A DNA stretch of 52,353 nt from assembly GCA_902635455.1 (NCBI GenBank), contig CACPNW010000007.1, forward strand, positions 1-52,353. The letters are read 5' to 3'. Below the pieces are notes generated by a model. It ran no database searches. It was not told where the DNA came from and saw nothing but the letters and a program-made list of their open reading frames with translations. This DNA comes from an uncultured Alphaproteobacteria bacterium. GTDB lineage: Bacteria > Pseudomonadota > Alphaproteobacteria > HIMB59 > GCA-002718135. Shown here piece by piece: positions 8,951-17,308 of this stretch. Made by a program: the position numbers and the translations under genes. The first letter of the stretch is position 1. Every line of letters begins with the position of its first letter.

Positions 8951-9403
8951 TCATATTAGCTTTAATTGTCTACATGCTTCACCTATAACAATTGCAACAG
9001 AGCTACTAACATTAAGTGATCTAACATTTTTTTGCATTGGTATCGTAATTCTTTCATCAACTATATTGTGTAAAGATTCAGGAACACCTGCACTCTCACG
9101 ACCAAAAAGTAGAATATCATTATTTTTAAAATTATAATGAATGTAATTTTGTGAAGATTTTGTTGTTAATAAAACTAATCTAAAGTTATTTTTTTGTGAC
9201 CAATCGTAAAATGCTTTCCAATCTTCATGTCTTTTGTAAGAAACATGTTCTATGTAATCCATAGAAGATCTTTTAAATCTTTTATCATCAAAAACATATC
9301 CAGTAGGCTCTATAATGTCTATTTCTATGTTTAAACATGCACCTAGTCTCAATATATTACCTGTATTTTGAGGAATATCTGGTTCAAATAATGCTATTCT
9401 CAT
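8951..9403 (-). CDS. trmL: tRNA (cytidine(34)-2'-O)-methyltransferase
   Basis: SPOUT-class methyltransferase that modifies the wobble base of tRNA-Leu species using SAM. The protein begins MRIALFEPDIPQNTGNILRL, and carries DILLFGRESAGVPE and RSLNVSSSVAIVIGEACRQL, the knot motifs that bind SAM. I start at the ATG at 9403, giving 150 residues; nine extra upstream codons (from 9430) are open but precede the conserved beginning. In many Alphaproteobacteria trmL lies next to, and divergent from, petABC. Here it is divergent from two secreted-protein genes followed by petBC. Confidence 0.93.
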   Translation of the reverse strand: MRIALFEPDIPQNTGNILRLGACLNIEIDIIEPTGYVFDDKRFKRSSMDYIEHVSYKRHEDWKAFYDWSQKNNFRLVLLTTKSSQNYIHYNFKNNDILLFGRESAGVPESLHNIVDERITIPMQKNVRSLNVSSSVAIVIGEACRQLKLI

Positions 9404-9474
9404 AATTATTTTAGATAAAATGTAATACATATTTATAAATAAATACGTACATAATACTTGTATTTATTGATTTT

Positions 9475-10383
9475 ATGGATAAATTATCTTTAAAAATGAA
9501 GTATTTAAGAATAATTTTTCTTCTTTTTATTAGTTTCCAAGTTTTGGCAGATGATAATGATACTGCCAAAAAAAACCTTGTTGATAAAATGACAAGTAGT
9601 ATTTCTTCCGCATTAACAAATATGATTGATGGAGAGGGCGACACCCAAGTTCAAATTACAACTGGTGAAGACTATCATCCAGAATTTTCAATTGTAACAG
9701 TAAGACCTTTAGCGGCTCACCCTGGCGTTGATGCGTGGTTTATTCAACTGCAACTTAATGAAACAAAAATAAGGGGGGATGGAAGACTGTCAGTTAATTC
9801 TGGTATTGGATATCGCAAATTATCAGATGATAAAACATCTCTTACAGGGGCTAATGTATTTATAGATTATGATCAAAAAGGAAATGCTAGAGCTAGTATA
9901 GGTTTGGAATTAAAATCCTCAGCTTTCGAAGCAATAGGTAATTATTATCAAGCTTTGACTAAAGGCAAGACTGTAGGTAGTTATACAGAAAGAAGTTTAG
10001 ATGGATTAGAAGTAAGTATAATCGGACAAATTCCTTATTTGCCTTGGGCAAATATTGTGGCAAATCATTATGAGTGGAAAGCAGATAAAAATTCTAAAGA
10101 TTCTAAGGGTGATAAAATCAGTCTTGAATTAACTATAACACCAAATTTAATTGTTGATCTTGGATATGACGACAATAATATTCATGGAACAAGTAATTTT
10201 GCAAAAATCATGTTTGTGTATCCTCCTCGCGACCAAACTATGTCTGCTTCAACAAATTTGGTTGGAGAAAAAGCATTTACCAAGGGTGATATGAGCGTAG
10301 AATTATTATCAGTTGTAAGAAGAACAAATAAACAAGTAATTGAATCAGAGGGTACTGGTGTTGTGATGGCTAGGAGCAATTAA
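9475..10383 (+). CDS. Outer-membrane beta-barrel, inverse autotransporter (intimin/invasin) beta-domain family
   Basis: Predicted exported outer-membrane protein. A signal peptide is visible (MKYLRIIFLLFISFQVLA then DD); the true start may be the second Met at 9496, seven codons in. After a short helical linker, the rest has alternating strands like the inverse autotransporter barrel: RLSVNSGIGYRKL, GANVFIDYDQKGNARASIGL, SSAFEAIGNYYQALT, SLDGLEVSIIGQIPYLPWAN and LELTITPNLIVDLGYDD. Known intimins place a barrel first and an exported passenger after it. Here only about 50 residues follow the last clear strand and no Ig-like domain is present. The neighbouring gene 3 bp downstream encodes a small exported protein. 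Family assignment is by pattern and needs a profile search. Confidence 0.62.
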   Translation: MDKLSLKMKYLRIIFLLFISFQVLADDNDTAKKNLVDKMTSSISSALTNMIDGEGDTQVQITTGEDYHPEFSIVTVRPLAAHPGVDAWFIQLQLNETKIRGDGRLSVNSGIGYRKLSDDKTSLTGANVFIDYDQKGNARASIGLELKSSAFEAIGNYYQALTKGKTVGSYTERSLDGLEVSIIGQIPYLPWANIVANHYEWKADKNSKDSKGDKISLELTITPNLIVDLGYDDNNIHGTSNFAKIMFVYPPRDQTMSASTNLVGEKAFTKGDMSVELLSVVRRTNKQVIESEGTGVVMARSN

Positions 10384-10386
10384 ATT

Positions 10387-11079
10387 ATGTACAAAATTTT
10401 TCTTTATTGGTTTTTATTTATGTTTTTTTCTTTTCAAGCTTTGGCAGTTTCTGGAAATGCAGATAAATATGAAGTAACTATGAAAAAAGTTGAGTTATGT
10501 ACTTCTTCAGCTTGCTCATCGCCCACAACAGTTGCGAGTGGTTCTCAAGCAGTTAATATAGCAAGCCTATCAGCTGGTGCTGAAGCAGGAGCCTTTGGCT
10601 CAACTACTGGACTGCCCATAGGCACAACATATACACATTTAAGAGTTACTTTAAATAGAGCTATGACAATAGAGGGAGAGGTAAATGTAAGTGGAAATAA
10701 TTGGTGTAGTACAGATTCAGCTGATGCTGGTACTGCAACTGCATTGCATGTTGGAACATTAGACACAGATGGAACTGCTACTGATGGGACCGATCAAACT
10801 CTTTATTTAGCTGACGCAGATGATTATGCGACTGATGAAACTATAACCATCTCTTACGGCAGCCCTTCTTATGCAGTTTCAATGAGTGTTGGCTCACCTT
10901 CCGCATCAGAAGTTCAATTGATTTATGAGCTATCTTCAGCATATATATCAGGTGTAGTTGCACCTAAAATTAAGGTTTCTTTCGATGTTAGCTCGGCTTT
11001 AGGAGCAGGAATAGCTGATACTAACGTATGTTATATGTGGCCTGAAGAACCAGTTGTTACGATAAGTCTTACAGAATAA
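10387..11079 (+). CDS. Small exported Ala/Ser/Thr-rich protein of unknown function
   Basis: Not recognised. A signal peptide is clear (MYKIFLYWFLFMFFSFQALA, cleavage before VSG). The mature part of about 210 residues is rich in Ala, Ser, Thr, Gly and Asp, unlike the Lys/Asn-rich proteins around it, and is predicted to be mostly beta. Four Cys occur in it (two in VELCTSSACSS, one in NWCSTDS, one in TNVCYMWP), which could make two disulfide bonds in the periplasm or outside the cell. Segment SYGSPSYAVSMSVGSPSASE looks like a small internal duplication. It starts 3 bp after the barrel gene, so the two are co-transcribed. It may be a surface or periplasmic partner of the barrel (inference). Confidence 0.7.
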   Translation: MYKIFLYWFLFMFFSFQALAVSGNADKYEVTMKKVELCTSSACSSPTTVASGSQAVNIASLSAGAEAGAFGSTTGLPIGTTYTHLRVTLNRAMTIEGEVNVSGNNWCSTDSADAGTATALHVGTLDTDGTATDGTDQTLYLADADDYATDETITISYGSPSYAVSMSVGSPSASEVQLIYELSSAYISGVVAPKIKVSFDVSSALGAGIADTNVCYMWPEEPVVTISLTE

Positions 11080-11089
11080 AATAATTGCC

Positions 11090-11104
11090 GTGTCAAGTTG
11101 ACAC
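11090..11104. promoter_or_regulatory. Perfect 7-bp palindrome upstream of petB
   Basis: GTGTCAA-G-TTGACAC is a perfect inverted repeat with a 1-base centre, 52 bases before the petB ATG. It is followed by A-rich, not T-rich, sequence on the plus strand, so it does not look like an intrinsic terminator for the secreted-protein gene. It contains TTGACA, a possible -35 box, but no good -10 box lies at 16-18 bases. A regulator-binding site for petBC is plausible but unproven. Confidence 0.3.
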
Positions 11105-11155
11105 AAAAAAAATGATAAATTTTCTTATTTAAGATATATATAAGAATCATAATTT

Positions 11156-12415
11156 ATGAATAATTCTTCTGATCCAAAAAAATATAAAAATTCATTTCTT
11201 AATTGGATTGAATTTCGTTTACCTATCGTTTCTTATATTGAAAGAGAATACAAAGATTATCCAATGCCTAAAAATTGTAATTATTTTTGGAGTTTTGGAG
11301 CAATGGCAACTATACTTTTAGTTGTTTTGATTGTTACAGGAATTTTTTTAGCAATGAATTATACGCCACATACTGATTTAGCTTTTAATAGTGTCGAACG
11401 AATTATGAGAGATGTCAACTATGGATGGCTACTTAGATATTTACACTCAAATGGTGCAGCCTTCTTTTTTATAGTTGTTTATATTCACATAATGAGGGGC
11501 ATGTATTATGGCTCTTATAAATACCCTCGAGAATTAAACTGGATACTTGGTGTATTTATCTTCCTTTTAATGATGGCGACAGCTTTTCTAGGCTACACAT
11601 TGCCATGGGGACAGATGTCATATTGGGGAGCAACAGTTATAACCAATCTTTTCAGCGCCATTCCTGTTATTGGAGAGGGTTTAAAGACTTGGATACTAGG
11701 CGATTATACGGTAGGTAATGCTACTCTAAATCGTTTTTTTGCACTTCATTATGTTCTTCCATTTGTAATTTTTGGTGTTGTAGCTCTCCATGTTGCAGCT
11801 GTTCATGTTCATGGATCAAACAACCCATCAGGAATCGATATTAAATCAAAAAATGATACAGTAAATTTTTTCCCTTATATGATAATAAAAGATACTTTAG
11901 CAATCTGTGTATTTGGATTTATTATAGCTGCTGTTGTATTTTTTGGGCCTAACCTTATGGCAGAAGTGGATAATTACATACCGGCAAATCCTATGGTTAC
12001 TCCTAGTCACATAGTAGCAAATTGGTATTTAGCCCCCTTTTATGCAATACTTCGTGCAGTACCAGATAAACTTGGCGGTGTAGCACTCATGTTTGCTTCA
12101 ATTTTAATTTTATTCTTTTTACCCTGGCTCGATAGAGTAAAAATAAGAAGTTGTAACTATAGACCTATATTTAAATGGTTTATGATGCTTTTTTTCGTAA
12201 ACTTTTTTGTTTTAGGCTATGTTGGAATGAAGCCCGCAGAAGGCATATATTTGTTGGTAGCTAGAATGGGACTTATTTATTATTTTGTTTTTTTATTATT
12301 AATAACTCCTTTTATAGGAAGAATAGAGAAAACTAAGAAATTGCCTCTAAGCATAAGCAATATTTTAAATAATAATCATTCTGAACAGAACAAATTTCAA
12401 AAAGAAGTAAATTAA
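11156..12415 (+). CDS. petB: Cytochrome b subunit of the cytochrome bc1 complex
   Basis: Membrane core of complex III: oxidises ubiquinol at Qo and reduces quinone at Qi. At 419 residues it matches bacterial cytochrome b. Haem-ligand histidines are in RYLHSNGAAFFFIVVYIHIM and RFFALHYVLPFVI...LHVAAVHVH; eight to nine membrane helices are visible, and GYTLPWGQMSYWGATVITNL is the cd1 helix. The Qo-site motif, normally PEWY after TPxHIV, reads ANWY at residues 288-291 (TPSHIVANWYLAPFYAILRA); the codons are GCA AAT TGG TAT. The rest of the Qo neighbourhood is normal. petC follows with a 1-bp overlap, but no Rieske gene precedes it. Confidence 0.97.
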   Translation: MNNSSDPKKYKNSFLNWIEFRLPIVSYIEREYKDYPMPKNCNYFWSFGAMATILLVVLIVTGIFLAMNYTPHTDLAFNSVERIMRDVNYGWLLRYLHSNGAAFFFIVVYIHIMRGMYYGSYKYPRELNWILGVFIFLLMMATAFLGYTLPWGQMSYWGATVITNLFSAIPVIGEGLKTWILGDYTVGNATLNRFFALHYVLPFVIFGVVALHVAAVHVHGSNNPSGIDIKSKNDTVNFFPYMIIKDTLAICVFGFIIAAVVFFGPNLMAEVDNYIPANPMVTPSHIVANWYLAPFYAILRAVPDKLGGVALMFASILILFFLPWLDRVKIRSCNYRPIFKWFMMLFFVNFFVLGYVGMKPAEGIYLLVARMGLIYYFVFLLLITPFIGRIEKTKKLPLSISNILNNNHSEQNKFQKEVN

Positions 12416-13167
12416 TGAGGTTTATATTTACAATATTATTTTGTTTTACTTTTTGTTTTAGTATTTTTGCTGCTAGTGAAACAAAAAACGCACCAAAACA
12501 TGAATGGTCTTTTACTGGGTTAAATGGAACTTTTGATAAATCAGCAATTCAAAGAGGCTACAAGGTTTATAGAGAAGTTTGTGCCGGGTGCCATTCAATG
12601 AATCTTCTTTATTACAGAGATTTAATAGATATTGGATTTACCAATGATGAGATCAAAGCTATTGCTTCAGAATATACAGTCATAGATGGTCCGAATGATG
12701 AAGGGGAAATGTTCGAACGTCCTGCTAAGTCATTTGATAGATTTGTATCTCCATATTTAAATGAACAAGAAGCAAGATATAGCAATAATGGATCATACCC
12801 ACCTGATCTCTCTGTAATAACAAAGGCTAAAATTAATGGACCTGACTATATTTACAATCTTCTCCTTGGATATGTTGATCCTCCTGAAGACTTTGAACTT
12901 GGTGATGGCATGTATTACAACAAATGGAAAGAAGGTGAGCAAATTGCAATGGCTCAACCTTTAGATGAAGGATATGTTGATTATGATGACGGAACAGAAA
13001 ATTCATTAGAGCAACTAGCTGAAGATGTAACAACTTTTCTTGTATGGTCTGCTGAACCTGAATTAGAGGAGAGAAAAAGCCTTGGGATTAAAGTTTTACT
13101 ATTTTTTGTTGTAGCCGGTTTGTTTGTTTTTATTGCTAAAAATCGTCTTTGGAAATCTGTTAATTAA
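12415..13167 (+). CDS. petC: Cytochrome c1 subunit of the cytochrome bc1 complex
   Basis: Takes electrons from the Rieske protein and passes them to cytochrome c in the periplasm. A signal peptide (FIFTILFCFTFCFSIFAA) is followed by the covalent haem site EVCAGCHSMNLLYYRDL (CxxCH), the methionine ligand in QIAMAQPL, and a C-terminal membrane anchor (KVLLFFVVAGLFVFIAK). At 250 residues it is of usual length. It starts on the petB stop (TAATG) and its end overlaps the convergent ychF by four bases. Confidence 0.96.
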   Translation: MRFIFTILFCFTFCFSIFAASETKNAPKHEWSFTGLNGTFDKSAIQRGYKVYREVCAGCHSMNLLYYRDLIDIGFTNDEIKAIASEYTVIDGPNDEGEMFERPAKSFDRFVSPYLNEQEARYSNNGSYPPDLSVITKAKINGPDYIYNLLLGYVDPPEDFELGDGMYYNKWKEGEQIAMAQPLDEGYVDYDDGTENSLEQLAEDVTTFLVWSAEPELEERKSLGIKVLLFFVVAGLFVFIAKNRLWKSVN

Positions 13168-14264
13168 ATATTAAAAAGAAAGTGCATTACATCACCTTCG
13201 TTTACAATGTAATCCTTACCTTCTTGTCTTAACTTTCCTGCTTCCCTGCATTCACTTTCTCCATTAAACTCAACAAAATCCTTATAAGAAATAGTTTCAG
13301 CTCTAATAAAACCTTTTTCAAAATCTGAATGGATTTTTCCTGCAGCTTGAGGAGCAAGAGTATTTTTTTTAATTGTCCATGATCGCGTTTCTTTTGGCCC
13401 ACATGTATAAAAATTAATCAAATCTAAAATTTTATAACCAGCAATAATAAATTTTTTTAAACTAGTTTCATTTAATCCTAATTGTTTATACATTTCATTC
13501 TTATCCTCCTCATTATCTAATTCTGTGATTTGAGATTCGATTGAAGCTGAAACTAATACATGTCCATAACCATTTTCATTTGCTTTTTGTTCAACAAGCT
13601 TTGATAAACGATTTCCATTACTAATTGATTTTTCATCAACATTAGAAGCATATAACATTGGCTTAAAAGATATTAGATTCAAAGAATTTAAAAATTGCAA
13701 ATCTTCTGTAGAAAATAGGTTTTTGGTAAATTTTTTTTCGTTATTTAAAATATCAATAGCTTTTTCAATTATTAATAAATGACTCATGATAATTTTATCA
13801 CCTTGTTTGCTCTTTTTTTTAGTTGCAATATATTTATTCTCTAATGTTTCTATGTCAGCAATTTTTAATTCAGTTGTTATTGTTTCAATATCATCAATTG
13901 GATCAATATTTGTCGAAACATGGGTGATGTTTTCATCTTCAAAACATCTAATAACATGTGCGATAGCGTCAACTTCACGGATATGAGATAAAAATTTATT
14001 TCCTAGCCCTTCTCCTTTTGAAGCTCCCCTTACAAGACCAGCTATATCTATAAAATCCATATAAGCAGGAATTATTTTTTCACTTTTGCCAATAATACTC
14101 AATTTATTTAATCTTTCATCAGGTATAGCAACTCTACCAACATTGGGTTCAATTGTTGCAAAAGGGTAATTTGCAGCTTCAGCTTTATTTGAATTTGTTA
14201 GAGCATTAAATAGTGTGGACTTACCAATATTTGGAAGGCCAATTATACCACATGTAAAGCCCAT
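13164..14264 (-). CDS. ychF: Redox-regulated ATPase/GTPase YchF (OBG family)
   Basis: OBG-family P-loop NTPase that prefers ATP and associates with ribosomes. G1 is GLPNIGKSTLFNALT, G2 region NYPFATIEPNVG, G3 DIAGLVRGASKGEGLGN, followed by a coiled-coil region (about residues 130-200) and the C-terminal TGS-like domain (CGPKETRSWTIKK, AAGKIHSDFEKGFIRAE). At 366 residues it matches YchF. It lies 0 bp after pth, in the alphaproteobacterial order prs-rplY-pth-ychF. Confidence 0.97.
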   Translation of the reverse strand: MGFTCGIIGLPNIGKSTLFNALTNSNKAEAANYPFATIEPNVGRVAIPDERLNKLSIIGKSEKIIPAYMDFIDIAGLVRGASKGEGLGNKFLSHIREVDAIAHVIRCFEDENITHVSTNIDPIDDIETITTELKIADIETLENKYIATKKKSKQGDKIIMSHLLIIEKAIDILNNEKKFTKNLFSTEDLQFLNSLNLISFKPMLYASNVDEKSISNGNRLSKLVEQKANENGYGHVLVSASIESQITELDNEEDKNEMYKQLGLNETSLKKFIIAGYKILDLINFYTCGPKETRSWTIKKNTLAPQAAGKIHSDFEKGFIRAETISYKDFVEFNGESECREAGKLRQEGKDYIVNEGDVMHFLFNI

Positions 14265-14828
14265 CTAGATTTTTTTCTCTTTAATATTATTTAAAAGTAA
14301 ATTGATATTAGTAAAAATTAATTCAAAGTTTTTACTTAATAAATCTAATTTTATATTAATATTATTAATTTCAGTTTTTGTAAATTTTTTTAAAACATAA
14401 CTTGATACTAGTTGTTTATTTGCTGGGTGACTTATACCTATTCTAATTCTATAATAATCATTTCCAATTTGTCTATCTATGCTTTCTAATCCATTATGTC
14501 CTGCATTACCTCCACCAATTTTAATCTTAATTTTAGCATTTGCTAAATCAAGATCGTCATGAACAACAAACAATTTTTTTGATTTAATTTTATAATAATT
14601 CAAAGTTTCACTTACAACTGGACCTGAACAATTAATAAAACTTAAAGGCTTAAGAATGATACATATATTTTTACCTATCTTACCTTTGTATAATTCTTTT
14701 TTATTATCTTTTTTTAATAATACAAAATCATAATCATATATTAATTTTTCGACAAAGATAAAACCAATATTGTGCCTTGTATCTAAATATTTTTTGCCTG
14801 GATTACCAAGTCCGCAAATTAAAAACAT
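14265..14828 (-). CDS. pth: Peptidyl-tRNA hydrolase
   Basis: Releases tRNA from prematurely terminated peptidyl-tRNA. The 187-residue protein shows CGLGNPGKKYLDTRHNIGF with the catalytic His and Asn, SFINCSGPVV, VVHDDLDLANAKIKIKIGGG and NAGHNGLESI, and GISHP. Its stop abuts the ychF start and it sits 24 bp after the L25 gene, supporting co-transcription. Confidence 0.97.
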   Translation of the reverse strand: MFLICGLGNPGKKYLDTRHNIGFIFVEKLIYDYDFVLLKKDNKKELYKGKIGKNICIILKPLSFINCSGPVVSETLNYYKIKSKKLFVVHDDLDLANAKIKIKIGGGNAGHNGLESIDRQIGNDYYRIRIGISHPANKQLVSSYVLKKFTKTEINNINIKLDLLSKNFELIFTNINLLLNNIKEKKI

Positions 14829-14852
14829 TTTAATTAATATCTAAAAATTATA

Positions 14853-15542
14853 CTACTTTGATTCTTCTTTTTTCTCTTCTTTTTTATCGTCTGGCTTTTC
14901 TTTATTTTCTTCAGTTTTATCTTTTTCTTCAGATGTTTCTTCTTTTCCTTCTTCAGAGTCTTCTTCAGTTTTTGTTTCTTCTACTTCTACAGTTGGCGGA
15001 ACAAGTGTAGCTATTACAAAATCCCTATCTGTAATTGTAGGAGTTACACCTTCAGGAAGATTAATATTACTAATTTTAACTGCATCACCAATTTCACTTT
15101 CTTTGAGATCAAATATTAATTTCTCTGGTATTTGATTTGCATTGGATACTAGCTCCACTAATCTTCTTACTAAGTTTAAAACACCGCCTTTTTTTATACC
15201 CGGACATATATCTTGGTTAAGAAATTCTACAGGCACTTCAACAGTAACTTTTGTATCATCTTTTACTCTTAAAAAATCAAAATGTATTAACCTATCTGTC
15301 ACTGGGTGGTATTGAAGGTCCTTAGGTAATATTTTTTCAAGTTCCCCATCAATTTCTAAGTCAATTATTTTTGTATAAAAAGAACCTGAGCTCATCAATT
15401 TTTTTAAAATTTTATCCTCAAAAGCTATTTTTTTTGGCTCTGTTCCTTTTCCATATATAATGCCAGGAACTAAACCTTTTTTCAAAAGTCCTTTATTAGA
15501 GCCTTCACTCTTTTTTCTAATAACTGCTTTATAATTTTCCAT
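14853..15542 (-). CDS. rplY: 50S ribosomal protein L25/general stress protein Ctc
   Basis: Binds 5S rRNA in the large subunit. I start at the ATG at 15542 (MENYKAVIRKKSEGSNKG), which begins the L25 domain; an open stretch upstream to 15605 runs into the end of prs and is not family-like. The N-terminal L25 beta-barrel (about 1-95) is followed by the TL5/Ctc C-terminal domain (about 96-185, VEVPVEFLNQDICPGIKKGG). The last 40 or so residues are a low-complexity Glu/Lys tail. Total 229 residues. Confidence 0.94.
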   Translation of the reverse strand: MENYKAVIRKKSEGSNKGLLKKGLVPGIIYGKGTEPKKIAFEDKILKKLMSSGSFYTKIIDLEIDGELEKILPKDLQYHPVTDRLIHFDFLRVKDDTKVTVEVPVEFLNQDICPGIKKGGVLNLVRRLVELVSNANQIPEKLIFDLKESEIGDAVKISNINLPEGVTPTITDRDFVIATLVPPTVEVEETKTEEDSEEGKEETSEEKDKTEENKEKPDDKKEEKKEESK

Positions 15543-15549
15543 ATAAGTT

Positions 15550-16485
15550 TTAATCAAAAAGTGCAGAAACAGAAGAATCGCTGTTAATCCTTTTAATCGC
15601 CTCACCCATTAAAGGAGCAATACTTATATGTCTAATATTTTTTGTATTTTTTACTTCCGCAGATGCTTGTATGCTATCAGTAAGCACCAGCTCTTTTATA
15701 GAAGATTTCTTTATTTTATCCAAGGCGTTTCCAGAAAGTACCCCATGCGCAATATATGAGTATATTTCTTTAGCTCCATAGGTTTTAAGAGCTTTAGCAG
15801 CATTACATAGTGTACCAGCAGAATCTGCAATGTCATCAAGCAAAATGCAAGTTTTGTCTTTTACCTCACCAATAATATTCATAACTTCTGATTCACCTGC
15901 TTTTTCTCTTCTTTTATCTGCAATTGCCAAACCTGCATTTAGTCTTTTAGCAAAAGCTCTAGCTCTAACTACGCCACCTACATCAGGTGAGGCGATAACT
16001 AAATTATCGCTATCACCAAATTTATTTCTCATATCTTTTATAATTGGAGGGGCAGAAAAAATATTATCCAGAGGTATATCAAAAAAACCTTGAATTTGTC
16101 CGGCATGTAAGTCCATCGTCAATACTCTATCTGCACCTGCAGAAGTTATTAAGTTAGCAACTAGTTTTGCAGTAATAGGTGATCTTGGCCCAGTTTTTCT
16201 ATCTTGTCTAGCATAGCCATAATAGGGTAATACAGCAGTTATTCTTTTTGCAGAGCCTCGCTTAGCAGCATCTATAGTAATCAGCAGTTCCATAAGATGA
16301 TCATTTGCTGGATGAGAAGTAGATTGAACAATAAATACATCTTCGCCCCTAATATTCTCATTGATTTCAACAAATATCTCATTATCTGCAAAATTTCTAA
16401 CTGATACATCTGATAGTTTAACACCAATATAAGAAGTAATTGCTTCTGCTAATACCTTATTACTGTTGCAGGCAAATATTTTCAT
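15550..16485 (-). CDS. prs: Ribose-phosphate pyrophosphokinase
   Basis: Makes PRPP from ribose 5-phosphate and ATP for nucleotide, His and Trp synthesis. At 311 residues it is of usual length. Seen are [37 protein letters not shown] (ATP-binding loop), [18 protein letters not shown], and the PRPP-binding loop [20 protein letters not shown]. It is the first gene of prs-rplY-pth-ychF on the minus strand. Confidence 0.98.
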   Translation of the reverse strand: MKIFACNSNKVLAEAITSYIGVKLSDVSVRNFADNEIFVEINENIRGEDVFIVQSTSHPANDHLMELLITIDAAKRGSAKRITAVLPYYGYARQDRKTGPRSPITAKLVANLITSAGADRVLTMDLHAGQIQGFFDIPLDNIFSAPPIIKDMRNKFGDSDNLVIASPDVGGVVRARAFAKRLNAGLAIADKRREKAGESEVMNIIGEVKDKTCILLDDIADSAGTLCNAAKALKTYGAKEIYSYIAHGVLSGNALDKIKKSSIKELVLTDSIQASAEVKNTKNIRHISIAPLMGEAIKRINSDSSVSALFD

Positions 16486-16537
16486 TTAATAATAAGCATT
16501 TATTAAAGCAGAATTAAAATAGATCAAGTAAAATTAT

Positions 16538-17308
16538 TTAAGCAAAACTTACAATATTTATCATTCTCCCAGTTTCTGTTAAATTTTTATGATTTGATCG
16601 TCTATGACTAAAAAATAACTTCTCATTTTTATAAGTATCATGTTTTGAATTTAGTATTTTTTTTATACCCATTTCTTTAAATTGATAATTTATTAAACCT
16701 CTCATATCAAATAAATACTTTTTATTATTTTTTTTTAAAAAAAATTTTTTGTATTTTATATTTGATTTAATAAATTTTTTTTTAAATATTGAACTAACTT
16801 CAAAATTATTTTTTGCAAGACATGGTCCTATTATAACAACCAAATCATTCAAATTTTTATGATATTTTTTTTTAATAAGATTTATTGATTTTTTTGATAT
16901 ATTTAGTAGAGCGCCCTTCCATCCCGCATGTAAGCAACATATGAAATTCTTTTTCTTATCAAAAACAAATATTGGAGCACAGTCAGCAGTAAGGACTCCA
17001 AGTGCTATAGAAAAATCTTTAGTGATTAAGCCATCACCTTTTAATTCTGAGTTAAAATTCTTTTTACTAATCTCAATAATTTTATTAGAATGTATCTGTT
17101 TAACTAATTTTAAATTTTGATTATTGGAAATTATCATCTTACTTGCTGTTTTAATATTTTTTTTAACAGTTGTAATTTTATCACCACTTGAAATACTACA
17201 ATTTAATGAACTAAAATTATTTTTTGACTTACCACCAATACGTGTAAAAAAACCATATTTTATATGTGAAAAATTTAAATTCTTAACATTTAGAAAATTT
17301 TTATTCAT
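16538..17308 (-). CDS. pgeF: PgeF/YfiH family (laccase-domain) purine nucleoside phosphorylase-like protein
   Basis: Copper/zinc-site family once called polyphenol oxidase; members act on purine nucleosides or edit peptidoglycan precursors. The 256-residue protein has YGFFTRIGGKSK near the N-terminus, KQIHSNKI, VLTADCAPIFVFD, ICCLHAGWKGALLNI and a C-terminal FFSHRRSNHKNLTETGRM. Metal ligands (His, Cys, His) are in place. It is immediately downstream of midA with a 4-bp overlap, in the alphaproteobacterial order lgt-midA-pgeF. Confidence 0.93.
   Translation of the reverse strand: MNKNFLNVKNLNFSHIKYGFFTRIGGKSKNNFSSLNCSISSGDKITTVKKNIKTASKMIISNNQNLKLVKQIHSNKIIEISKKNFNSELKGDGLITKDFSIALGVLTADCAPIFVFDKKKNFICCLHAGWKGALLNISKKSINLIKKKYHKNLNDLVVIIGPCLAKNNFEVSSIFKKKFIKSNIKYKKFFLKKNNKKYLFDMRGLINYQFKEMGIKKILNSKHDTYKNEKLFFSHRRSNHKNLTETGRMINIVSFA

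Noticed and set aside
9411-9644. Minus-strand open frame across the start of the beta-barrel gene
   Set aside because: It overlaps the signal-peptide region of a better-supported gene and shows no domain.
15543-15605. N-terminal extension of the L25 protein
   Set aside because: It overlaps the prs coding end and precedes the conserved MENYKA start.
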